This document shows positions 18,316 through 25,551 of a stretch of DNA of 64,000 nt, piece by piece. The position numbers and the translations under genes were made by a program. Numbering within the stretch: position 1 is the first letter of the stretch; each line of letters starts with the position of its first letter. Origin of the DNA: Chelativorans multitrophicus (GTDB taxonomy: Bacteria > Pseudomonadota > Alphaproteobacteria > Rhizobiales > Rhizobiaceae). The notes under the pieces are model-generated. The model was not told where the DNA came from. It did not search any database and saw nothing but the letters and a program-made list of their open reading frames with translations. The DNA is taken from positions 62,001 through 126,000 of the forward strand of contig NZ_JAAAPL010000006.1 in assembly GCF_011317445.1 (NCBI RefSeq), in the 5' to 3' direction.

Positions 18316-19041
18316 TCACGCTCTGCCTGTCAAAAATTTCGACGTGGCGTGTTCCGCTGTCTCGGCCGATCGCTTCAACAGACCGACGGCGCCGCGCACG
18401 CCCGCTGTGGCGCTGGTGACGACAGGCAATCCGGTGCTGATCTCCACATCGACGATGACGTCCAGCGTATGAAGCCCCCCGCAGGAAATCAAGACGGCGT
18501 CGACCGGTCCGGCATCATGTACCGCCTCTTTGCAAAGCTGCAACAGGCGTTTTGCAGGTGTTCCCGCCACGTCGGCAACCGAGGTGATGCCGAGCGACTT
18601 CAAGCTTCGGGCCTCGATGCCGTGTTCATTCAGGAACGCGGCAAGCAGATTGTTCACGTCCTGCCTGTAGGCGGTCACGACCGCGATCCGACGCGCGCCG
18701 TGGGACTTCAGTTCATCGACCACGGCCTGGCTCATCGTGGTCGCGGGCAGGCCACTCCGGTTGCTCATATGCGTGATCAGTTCGGCGTTGAAGGCCGCGC
18801 CGCGGAAGAAGCTGAGCGATGTTCCCATCAACGCGACCGCCTGCGCCCCGGCTTGCGCGTGGCGTTCAGCGTGGTCTCCGACGAGGTCGATTACACCGGC
18901 ATAGCCACAGGGCGTCATTTCCTTGAGCCCGAGACCAGAGGCGTGGAAGGTCACTTCCGGATACATGGCGACCGCCTCGGGAGGCACCAGGCCGGCGGCC
19001 GGAGGGACAATGAGACCGATGACGGGGTCTTCCGCACTCAT
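18316..19041 (-). CDS. Arylmalonate decarboxylase-like enzyme (Asp/Glu racemase superfamily)
   Basis: 241 residues. The sequence follows, from memory and not by computed alignment, the arylmalonate decarboxylase (AMDase) of Bordetella: the opening IVPPAAGLVPPEA, the dioxyanion-hole motif MGTSLSFFRGAAFNAEL (G73, T74, S75), Y125 in TAYRQDVN and the single catalytic cysteine C187 in ISCGGLHTLD. AMDase residues are numbered one higher (T75, S76, Y126, C188), a constant offset. Glycine at 73 instead of a first cysteine argues against a two-cysteine racemase or maleate isomerase. AMDase removes one carboxylate from disubstituted malonates without cofactor, giving a chiral acid. The start overlaps the tctA stop by four bases, so it is coupled to a carboxylate transporter. 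Confidence 0.85.
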   Translation of the reverse strand: MSAEDPVIGLIVPPAAGLVPPEAVAMYPEVTFHASGLGLKEMTPCGYAGVIDLVGDHAERHAQAGAQAVALMGTSLSFFRGAAFNAELITHMSNRSGLPATTMSQAVVDELKSHGARRIAVVTAYRQDVNNLLAAFLNEHGIEARSLKSLGITSVADVAGTPAKRLLQLCKEAVHDAGPVDAVLISCGGLHTLDVIVDVEISTGLPVVTSATAGVRGAVGLLKRSAETAEHATSKFLTGRA

Positions 19042-20522
19042 GCGGCGGCTTTCCTGAAGCTGCGCAACTCACTCACCAGCGCCCAGACAATGAAAGCGAC
19101 CGCCACAGCCAGAAATATGGCGCAGACGGGCCGGGTCAGCAGTGGCAGGTAGCTGCCATCATAGATCACCAGACCGGAGCGTAGGTTTTCTTCGGCCATG
19201 GGCGTCAGAATGTAGGCGATGATGAAGGGCCCGGTCGGGATCTTCGCTTTGTGCATGAGATACCCGAGGGCGGCGAAGACCAGCATCACGCCCGCATCGA
19301 ACAGGCGACTGGAAACCGAATAGGCGCCGATGAAGCAAAAGACCACAATCGGCGGCAGGAGATAGGCCTTGTTAACATACATCAGCCGCGCCAGCAGAGG
19401 CGTCGCCAACCACATGATTGCCAGCATCGCCACATTCGCCACGAGGACGCCGCCGATGATCGTATAGGCGATGGCTGGATTCTCGGCGAAGAGCAGCGGA
19501 CCTGGATTGAGGTTGTGGATCACCATGGCGCCCAACAGGATGGCCGTGATCACGGAGCCTGGTATGCCGAGGGTGATCAGCGGCACCAGCGCGCCGACGG
19601 TCCCGCTGTTGTTGGCGGCCTCGGAAGCGATGATGCCTTCCGCCGCGCCCTTGCCGAAGCGCTCGGGCGTTCGGGAGACGGCCTTTTCAATGGAATAGGC
19701 CGCGATCGAGGCAGTGGTTCCGCCGACGCCGGGCAGGATGCCGATCCAGGTGCCCACGAGCGAGGAGCGCAGGAAAGTCCAAGCATAGCGTGCGAGATCG
19801 CTCATGCGCATGACAACACATGACCCGCCGCGCGTCGCGCTCATTGGCCTGATGGCATCGCCGCAGTCCACCAGAACTTGGCTCAGCACGAGCGCGCCCA
19901 AAAGGACCGGCAGCAGGGCAAAGCCGTTGTCGAGGCCATGAAAGCCGAAGGTCAGCCGCAGCGTGCCGGTGATGGGATCCACGCCTGGCAGGGAGACAAG
20001 GGCCCCCAGGACCGCGGCCAGGAGGCCGTTGACCAAGCTGCCGCGGGAAATTGTGGCGATAAGGCTCAGCGCCACCACGGTCATGGCAAAGATTTCGTAG
20101 GGTCCGAAGCGAACGGCGATGAGCGACAGCGGGGGCGACAACAATGCAAGGATCAACCAGGCGATCATGCTGCCCACGAAAGAGGCAAGGACGCCAAGGC
20201 CCAGAGCCCGAGCAGGCTCGCCGGCCGCGGCCATGGGATAGCCGTCGAGCGTCGTCATGATCGCCGCCTCGGTGCCGGGCATGCGCATCAGCGTTGCGCT
20301 GATGAGGCCGCCGGTCGTGGCGCCGATATACATGGAAACCAGCAGCAGAAGCGCGTCCTCGCCGCTCATGAAAAAGGTCATCGGCAAGGCCAGCGATATG
20401 ACCATCGCACCCGAGAGTCCCGGGATTGCGCCGACGAAGATGCCGACGGCTGTGCCGAGGACGATCCAGGGCAGACCGCCGGTAAGGATGTGAGCGAAAA
20501 CCTCAGACATGTGGCCCCCCAA
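19038..20522 (-). CDS. tctA: Tripartite tricarboxylate transporter, large membrane subunit TctA
   Basis: A 494-residue inner-membrane protein of the TctA family, about 12 hydrophobic segments. Conserved family motifs are GLSGAMVISLALPMTF, GAIPGLSGA near the N-terminus and the second repeat GILPGVGGTTASIAAYSIEK. It is the sodium- or proton-coupled pore of a tripartite transporter. A second start (MSEVFAHIL) lies four codons in and may be preferred. Gene order is tctC-tctB-tctA-decarboxylase, and the ATGA overlap with the decarboxylase implies coupled expression. Confidence 0.94.
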   Translation of the reverse strand: MGGHMSEVFAHILTGGLPWIVLGTAVGIFVGAIPGLSGAMVISLALPMTFFMSGEDALLLLVSMYIGATTGGLISATLMRMPGTEAAIMTTLDGYPMAAAGEPARALGLGVLASFVGSMIAWLILALLSPPLSLIAVRFGPYEIFAMTVVALSLIATISRGSLVNGLLAAVLGALVSLPGVDPITGTLRLTFGFHGLDNGFALLPVLLGALVLSQVLVDCGDAIRPMSATRGGSCVVMRMSDLARYAWTFLRSSLVGTWIGILPGVGGTTASIAAYSIEKAVSRTPERFGKGAAEGIIASEAANNSGTVGALVPLITLGIPGSVITAILLGAMVIHNLNPGPLLFAENPAIAYTIIGGVLVANVAMLAIMWLATPLLARLMYVNKAYLLPPIVVFCFIGAYSVSSRLFDAGVMLVFAALGYLMHKAKIPTGPFIIAYILTPMAEENLRSGLVIYDGSYLPLLTRPVCAIFLAVAVAFIVWALVSELRSFRKAAA

Positions 20523-20540
20523 AATATCCGGCGATCAGCA

Positions 20541-21038
20541 TCAGATATCCACGTAGAAAAAGCTGGTGAAGACGTAATGGACCAGGAATGCAAAGAGTAC
20601 CGACGATATGAGAGCGGCGGCCAAGACCGGAATGCGGCGCTCGCCGGTCAGGAAGACGAACATCAGGAAGGTGAAAGCCGAGGTGGCCAAAGTGAAAGGG
20701 ACGGCGGGCAGGGCGAAGGTCGCGAAATAGGCGGTGATGAGGGCAAGCGCCCCGAACGCCTTTGCCGCCGAGTGCGCGGTTGCCGGGCCGGCTTCGCTTT
20801 CGACCTCCTCCTGCGCGCCGCCAGCCATGAGAAAAGAGAGTGCCTTCAGGCCGACCAGACCCAGCGCAAGGACACCCAGCGCCATGGGAAATGCCCCGCT
20901 GCCGATCCGCTCGTAAACGGCGGGGGGAATGGCCATGCTGGCGTGGATCGCGGCAGCCGCGACGGCGCACACGACCAGCATGAACAAAAGTGCGGGCGTG
21001 CTCTCACGGAGAAGACGTCGTGTCATCTGACTCTCCAA
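20541..21038 (-). CDS. tctB: Tripartite tricarboxylate transporter, small membrane subunit TctB
   Basis: 165 residues with four hydrophobic segments (about 14-33, 45-67, 92-112 and 135-160), matching TctB family length and topology; the sequence itself is poorly conserved, as usual. A start at MTRRLLRES, four codons in, is possible. It lies 32 bp after tctC and 18 bp before tctA on the same strand, the canonical order. Confidence 0.88.
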   Translation of the reverse strand: MESQMTRRLLRESTPALLFMLVVCAVAAAAIHASMAIPPAVYERIGSGAFPMALGVLALGLVGLKALSFLMAGGAQEEVESEAGPATAHSAAKAFGALALITAYFATFALPAVPFTLATSAFTFLMFVFLTGERRIPVLAAALISSVLFAFLVHYVFTSFFYVDI

Positions 21039-21070
21039 TTCGATGCCGTAGCGGCTCCCGGACGGTTGCT

Positions 21071-22030
21071 TTACTGGCCTGAGGTGGCTTTCACCACATC
21101 CACGACCCCGACATAGTCCTGATAGTCTTTCGCGATCGCCGCGCGCAGCTCTTCGCCCCGGAGTACCGCGGCTTCCTCGCCGCTATTGGCGATATATTCC
21201 TGCACCTCGTCGGTTTCGATCGCGGCCTCGATCGCGTCTGCGATCACTTTGATCGCCTCCTCCGGCGTGTTTTTGGGCGCCCAGTAGCGGCGCATAAGGC
21301 AGGCGCTGATGTCGTAGCCCAGTTCCTGCGCGGTCGGCAGATCGGGTGCCTCGTCGAAACGCTCCATGCCGAGTGCCGCAAGCGGGCGAAGATCGTTCTT
21401 CCCGCGCTCCAGCCACGGCGTTGACATGAATGCCAGATCAGCGAACCCGCCCTTGAGCGAGGCAAACCGCTTGGATGTTCCGCCGGTCGGGACGATCGTC
21501 CACTCGGTTTCGGCTTGCGACATGAGCATGGCGGAGGGGAAGTGTGTTGCGCTGCCGATATCGTCGGCCTGCTTCAGCTTGCCCGGGTTCTGTTTGGCAT
21601 AAGCGATGAGCTCTTCCAGAGTCTTGAACTCCGAGCTTTCGGGAACGGCCACGAACATGCAGCCACGCGTGGCCTGGATGACAGGTTCGAAGTCGTCGGG
21701 CGTATACTCGACCCGCCCGAGCGCGGAAGCGGCGAACATCTCCTGGTGGATCTGCAAGATCGTATAGCCGTTGGGCTCGGCATCCAGAACCTGACGGGTG
21801 CCGACCGTGCCCGCCGCACCATCGGCGTTGACCACGACGAACGGCACCGGCAGGAGATCGTGCTTCTCGATCGCCGCCTGAATGGCTCGTGCCAGTCCGT
21901 CGCTGCCGCCGCCGGCGCTGAAGGGGACGATCAGTTTCACCGGCTTTTCCGGAAATTCTGCCTGCGCGGGCAAAATCGCCATGCTCGCCGCGGCGGCGGA
22001 CGCAAGCAATGCAATCAACAGATTACGCAT
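21071..22030 (-). CDS. tctC: Tripartite tricarboxylate transporter substrate-binding protein (TctC/Bug)
   Basis: 319 residues. A Sec signal peptide (hydrophobic LLIALLASAAAASMAILPAQA) is followed by the Bug-family opening FPEKPVKLIVPFSAGGGSD, the first carboxylate-binding loop, and the second binding region ATHFPSAMLMSQAETEW with GGTSKRFASLKGG. The periplasmic protein captures a carboxylate and hands it to TctA/B. Bug proteins bind many organic acids and the ligand cannot be read from sequence; the coupled AMDase-like gene suggests a substituted malonate. It is the first gene of the minus-strand operon, with its promoter in the 145-bp divergent region. Confidence 0.93.
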   Translation of the reverse strand: MRNLLIALLASAAAASMAILPAQAEFPEKPVKLIVPFSAGGGSDGLARAIQAAIEKHDLLPVPFVVVNADGAAGTVGTRQVLDAEPNGYTILQIHQEMFAASALGRVEYTPDDFEPVIQATRGCMFVAVPESSEFKTLEELIAYAKQNPGKLKQADDIGSATHFPSAMLMSQAETEWTIVPTGGTSKRFASLKGGFADLAFMSTPWLERGKNDLRPLAALGMERFDEAPDLPTAQELGYDISACLMRRYWAPKNTPEEAIKVIADAIEAAIETDEVQEYIANSGEEAAVLRGEELRAAIAKDYQDYVGVVDVVKATSGQ

Positions 22031-22101
22031 TCGGTTCCTCCCTTGAATTCCAGCTTCAGACCTCCGCCCCGATCCGGAGAGCTTGATCTGCGAAAATTAG
22101 A

Positions 22102-22111
22102 TTGATATCAA
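22102..22111. promoter_or_regulatory. Candidate MarR operator 1 (palindrome TTGATATCAA)
   Basis: A perfect 10-bp palindrome in the divergent region between tctC and the enolase-superfamily gene. It matches a second site 31 bp away. On the minus strand it falls 10-20 bp downstream of a consensus -35 box TTGACA (22127-22122), that is in the spacer/-10 region expected for the tctC promoter, a position suited to repression. Binding by the MarR protein encoded at 24529 is inferred, not shown. Confidence 0.45.
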
Positions 22112-22121
22112 ACTTTCTGCA

Positions 22122-22127
22122 TGTCAA
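22122..22127 (-). promoter_or_regulatory. Candidate -35 box of the tctC promoter
   Basis: The minus strand reads the consensus hexamer TTGACA here. The best -10-like hexamers downstream (AATCTA, TCTAAT) are 18-20 bp away and imperfect, so the promoter is weak or regulated. The box lies between the two palindromes at 22102 and 22133. Confidence 0.35.
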
Positions 22128-22132
22128 CCATC

Positions 22133-22142
22133 TTGAAATCAA
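22133..22142. promoter_or_regulatory. Candidate MarR operator 2 (TTGAAATCAA)
   Basis: Same TTGA-N2-TCAA half-sites as the palindrome at 22102, 31 bp centre to centre, close to three helical turns, so two dimers would sit on one face of the DNA. It lies 20 bp upstream of the ribosome site of the plus-strand enolase-superfamily gene. Regulatory role is an inference from symmetry, repetition and location. Confidence 0.45.
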
Positions 22143-22175
22143 CTTATTCGGCGTGCTGCCCAAGGAGGGAAAGCT

Positions 22176-23336
22176 TTGAATCTTGCGATCCAGACCGTCA
22201 CGGCCTATCCAGCCTATATCCCGGTGACGCTTTCGATCGGGCCGGTGGAGGTCGCGACCTCCTTGTCCTGCGCAGTGGTCGAGGTGACGACCGCTGACGG
22301 CGTGGTGGGCTACGGCTTCACAGCCATTACGGACGAAGAGGTGATCGTCGCGATCGTGAAGGAACTGGTCGCACCCGAAATCGTCTCGCTCAATGCGCTC
22401 GAGCGCGAGAAAATCGCCGAACGGCTCTATTGGCTGCTCACGCCGCGCGGCCAGACGGGTTACGCCAGCCACGTGGCTTCGGCGGTTGATCTGGCACTTT
22501 GGGATATCCTCGGCAAGGTCACCGGCCAACCCTGTTGGAAGCTCCTCGGCGGTGCTCGCGAAGAGGTCCCGCTGTACGTGACCTTCGGCTTTGGTTCATT
22601 CGACCGTGACCAGCTGGTCGACGCGGCCCGGCATCTGAAGGCTGACGGTGTAACGCATTTCAAGATGGTTGTCGGCCATCACGCCCTGAAGCGCCGCAAT
22701 GCAGGCGAGGATCTGCGCGCTATTGTCGCCGAGGACGCGGAGCGGGTGCGGCTGGTTCGTGAGGCGGTTGGCGAGGGTTGCGAGATCTTCGTCGATGCGA
22801 ACTGCAGTCTCGACCCCGGGTCTGCGGCGTGGCTCGCCAGCCGCCTGCGCGACCTTAACGTCGCGTTTTTCGAAGAACCGGTGCGTGACAACGATCCAGC
22901 CCGGCTCGCCGAGCTCCGCCGCACCTCCAATCTGCGTGTCGCTGCGGGCCAGAATGAAGGGCAGTTGTGGCGCTTCCAATCGCTTCTGGACGCCGATGCC
23001 GTGGACGTGCTTCAACCCAACGTGGTCATCTGCGGCGGGCTGACCGCAGGCGCCAAGATTGCTGCCCTGGCTCAGGCCCGCAACATCCAGATCGCCAATG
23101 GCGGCGCCTTTCCCTTCCACAACATGCATCTTCACGCTGGTCTCGCCCATGGCGGAATGGTCGAGTGGCACCTGATCTCGGTGGAGATGTGCAAGGCGCT
23201 GTACAGCGGCCTTCCCCGGCGCCAGGGGTCCGTACTGAAATTACCGGACACACCGGGGCTGGGTTTCGCAGCGGATCCGGCTGCATTGCGCGAGTTTGCG
23301 GCACGGCCGACATCGCGCGGAAAAGGAAAGGGCTGA
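22176..23336 (+). CDS. Enolase-superfamily enzyme (mandelate racemase/muconate lactonizing type)
   Basis: 386 residues. TTG start: AAGGAGGGA at 22162-22170 is well placed and no in-frame ATG precedes the conserved domain. N-terminal capping domain about 1-125, then the (beta/alpha)7 barrel. Metal ligands are likely D207 (FVDANCS), E233 or E234 (FFEEPV) and E261 (AGQNEGQ). The mandelate-racemase His-Asp dyad appears as D277 and H315 (FPFHNMHLH). The KxK base motif reads K163-M-V165, so the second lysine is missing. Such enzymes abstract a proton alpha to a carboxylate for racemisation, dehydration or lactonisation. The substrate is unknown; the neighbouring decarboxylase and hydroxyacid dehydrogenase suggest a 2-substituted acid. 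The next gene begins directly after the stop. Confidence 0.88.
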   Translation: MNLAIQTVTAYPAYIPVTLSIGPVEVATSLSCAVVEVTTADGVVGYGFTAITDEEVIVAIVKELVAPEIVSLNALEREKIAERLYWLLTPRGQTGYASHVASAVDLALWDILGKVTGQPCWKLLGGAREEVPLYVTFGFGSFDRDQLVDAARHLKADGVTHFKMVVGHHALKRRNAGEDLRAIVAEDAERVRLVREAVGEGCEIFVDANCSLDPGSAAWLASRLRDLNVAFFEEPVRDNDPARLAELRRTSNLRVAAGQNEGQLWRFQSLLDADAVDVLQPNVVICGGLTAGAKIAALAQARNIQIANGGAFPFHNMHLHAGLAHGGMVEWHLISVEMCKALYSGLPRRQGSVLKLPDTPGLGFAADPAALREFAARPTSRGKGKG

Positions 23337-24461
23337 ATGCGCTACCGGTCGAAAGCGCCTCTGGTCTGTGCGGATGATCTGCGGGAAGCAGCCCGCCGGC
23401 GCATGCCGCGCTTCGCGTTCGATTTCATCGACGGGGCGGCGGGAAGCGAGGCGGGACTGGCACGCAACCGAGCAGCCTTCGAGGCGGAGCTGCTCAGGCC
23501 ACGCGCGCTGGTCAATACCGATGGCGACCTGAAGACCGGGAGGCGTTTCCTGGGGCAGGAATGGTCGGTTCCGTTCGGCATCTCGCCCATTGGGCTGGCT
23601 GGCATCGCCTGGCCGGGAATCGATCTGGTCCTGGCTGGTGCGGCGGAGCGCAACGGTGCGCCTTATATTGCCTCCACGCCGGCCACCGCCAGCCTTGAGG
23701 ATCTCAAACGCACGGCAGCCGTTTCCGCCTGGTTCCAGCTTTATGTCGGCCGTTCACAGGAGATCGTGGATGACCTGATCGACCGGGCCGCGGCCGCGGG
23801 TTACGAGGTTCTGGTTGTCACAGTCGACGTGCCGCGTCCGGGCAAGCGCCGGCGGGACCTGCGCAACGGCTTTGCCCTGCCGTTGAAGATCGGCCCGCGT
23901 ATGATCGCGGATCTCATGACGCATCCGAAGTGGTCGCTTGAAGTTCTGCGTAAGGGCGCGCCCCGCTTCGCCAACCTGGAACGTTATGCCCCTCCCGGTG
24001 CCGGCGCGCGGTCCCTTGCGGAGTTGATGGCCGGGCAGAGCTCCGGGCGGCTTGATTGGACGCTTTTGGCGCAGCTACGCGAGCGCTGGCAAGGACGGCT
24101 GGTCGTCAAGGGCATCATGGCACCCGAGGACGCTATGCGTGCTCGCGAAGAGGGGGTGGATGCGGTAATCGTGTCCAATCATGGAGGGCGCCAGCTTGAT
24201 AGCGCGCCGGCCACCCTGCATGCGCTGAAGCAAATCCGCGAAGCCGTCGGGCCGGATTATTCGCTGGCGGTTGATGGCGGGATCCGCACCGGCGAGGACA
24301 TCCTGAAAAGCCTATTCGCCGGCGCGGATTTCACTTTTCTCGGGCGTCCGTTCCTCTATGCCGTTGCAGCGCGGGGGACGAATGGGGCGAACGATCTCTT
24401 TGACATGCTCCGCGCAGAACTCGTAAACGCCATGGCACAGGTCGGGCGTTGTGAACTGTGA
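23337..24461 (+). CDS. FMN-dependent 2-hydroxyacid dehydrogenase/oxidase (mandelate/lactate type)
   Basis: 374 residues of the LldD/MdlB/glycolate-oxidase family, a TIM barrel that oxidises an L-2-hydroxyacid to the 2-oxoacid with FMN. Catalytic and FMN residues are present: Q134 and Y136 (FQLYVGR), K258 (VVKGIM), H282 and R285 in SNHGGRQLD, and the phosphate loop DGGIRTGEDILKSLFAGA. The substrate-binding tyrosine of glycolate oxidase (Y24) aligns with F30 here. The ATG abuts the stop of the enolase-superfamily gene with no gap, so they are co-translated. Electron acceptor (quinone or oxygen) is not determinable. Confidence 0.93.
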   Translation: MRYRSKAPLVCADDLREAARRRMPRFAFDFIDGAAGSEAGLARNRAAFEAELLRPRALVNTDGDLKTGRRFLGQEWSVPFGISPIGLAGIAWPGIDLVLAGAAERNGAPYIASTPATASLEDLKRTAAVSAWFQLYVGRSQEIVDDLIDRAAAAGYEVLVVTVDVPRPGKRRRDLRNGFALPLKIGPRMIADLMTHPKWSLEVLRKGAPRFANLERYAPPGAGARSLAELMAGQSSGRLDWTLLAQLRERWQGRLVVKGIMAPEDAMRAREEGVDAVIVSNHGGRQLDSAPATLHALKQIREAVGPDYSLAVDGGIRTGEDILKSLFAGADFTFLGRPFLYAVAARGTNGANDLFDMLRAELVNAMAQVGRCEL

Positions 24462-24528
24462 CTGTTTTCGCTGTTTTGAGAGGCGTTTTGCGGGCACGTT
24501 GTTTGAGACTGACTGAGAGGTTTGCCGG

Positions 24529-25026
24529 ATGACCCGTCCAGATGATGTCGTGGAGCAAGCGTTGGAAGCTCCTTCGGAAAGGCCATCCATGATAGATCTC
24601 GGGATTCTGGAGGAGCTGACCGGCTTTTACCTGCGGGCGGCCTATGAGGCCTGCTACAACGACTTTGCCACGGTGCTCGGCCCGGATAAGCTAAAGCCTG
24701 GCAGCTTCGCGCTGATGTCGTTGATATTCGAGAACCCGGGAATCACCCAGGTTGAGCTCGCACGGGGCAGTGGCCGCGACAAGTCCAGCGTGGCCATCGC
24801 GCTACGGCAACTGGAGGATTCAGGGCTGATCCGGCGCGTCCGCCTCGAGGGCGACCGGCGCTCCTATGCCAGTTATCTCACGAGCGCGGGAGAGACGCTT
24901 TATCAGCGGATGATAGCCAAGGCGCGCACGCATATCGAGCGTGTGGACGCGATTGTTGGGCCAGAACGCAAGGCGATCCTGCTGACGATTCTGAAAGACA
25001 TCGTCGACGGGCTTCAGGCGGATTAA
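24529..25026 (+). CDS. MarR-family transcriptional regulator
   Basis: 165 residues; winged helix-turn-helix with recognition helix region NPGITQVELARGSGRDKSSV followed by the wing IRRVRLEGDRRSYASYLT, shown in part, and flanking dimerisation helices. MarR proteins are homodimeric repressors released by small, often aromatic or carboxylic, ligands. It follows the hydroxyacid dehydrogenase by 67 bp on the same strand and is the only regulator in the locus, so it probably controls both divergent operons through the paired palindromes at 22102-22142. That link is an inference. Confidence 0.92.
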   Translation: MTRPDDVVEQALEAPSERPSMIDLGILEELTGFYLRAAYEACYNDFATVLGPDKLKPGSFALMSLIFENPGITQVELARGSGRDKSSVAIALRQLEDSGLIRRVRLEGDRRSYASYLTSAGETLYQRMIAKARTHIERVDAIVGPERKAILLTILKDIVDGLQAD

Positions 25027-25551
25027 GGCACCGCCGCCCATCGCTTCGCCTCTCAAACGCGATCTCAACGCCGTGTGGCTGACTGGAAGGACGTTGTCCT
25101 TCATCTCGCCTGAGAACAGCCTCGCTTCCGTGCGTCTGACGCTCAAGGGATGTGACAGTACACCTCACGTCGCCAAGGCGTTGAAACCCTTGCTTTTTAT
25201 CTAGCCTGCCGCTATGAGCGAACAGATCTTGGCTGTTGCCAGATTGCTCTGCGCCGGGAAGCCGTTCCCCGGGCGGGGGAACTCAGTCGGCTTTCCGCGC
25301 TTTCATGGTTTCGCGCTGCGCTTTTATCGGGTCGGCAATGTTTTGCGGTCTGTTCGCGACCATTTGTTATCCACCATAGTTCGTGCATGTGCGTCTGCCT
25401 TTGAATGAGCAGCCAGCATCATCATATTCTATGACAGCGCGTCGCTGAATTTTACGCAGCGTAAGCCTGACTTTCCAACTTCGTAGGTCGATCGCCGCAA
25501 TTCTGACGAAGACATCCCGGCATTCGCAAACTTCACATCGAGAAGGATTTC
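25027..25551. other. Intergenic, 525 bp, no gene recognised
   Basis: Between marR and the glucan operon. The frames open here have poor start context and no recognisable protein. The composition becomes more AT-rich toward 25380-25520, consistent with promoter and leader of opgG, but no convincing -35/-10 pair or hairpin was identified. Confidence 0.45.

Noticed and set aside
19878-21116. A 412-codon plus-strand open frame over tctA and tctB
   Set aside because: Extremely Gln/Gly/Arg/Asp-rich translation, antisense to well-supported transporter genes.
25214-25408. A 64-codon frame between marR and opgG
   Set aside because: Weak start context and no conserved pattern; more likely leader sequence of the glucan operon.
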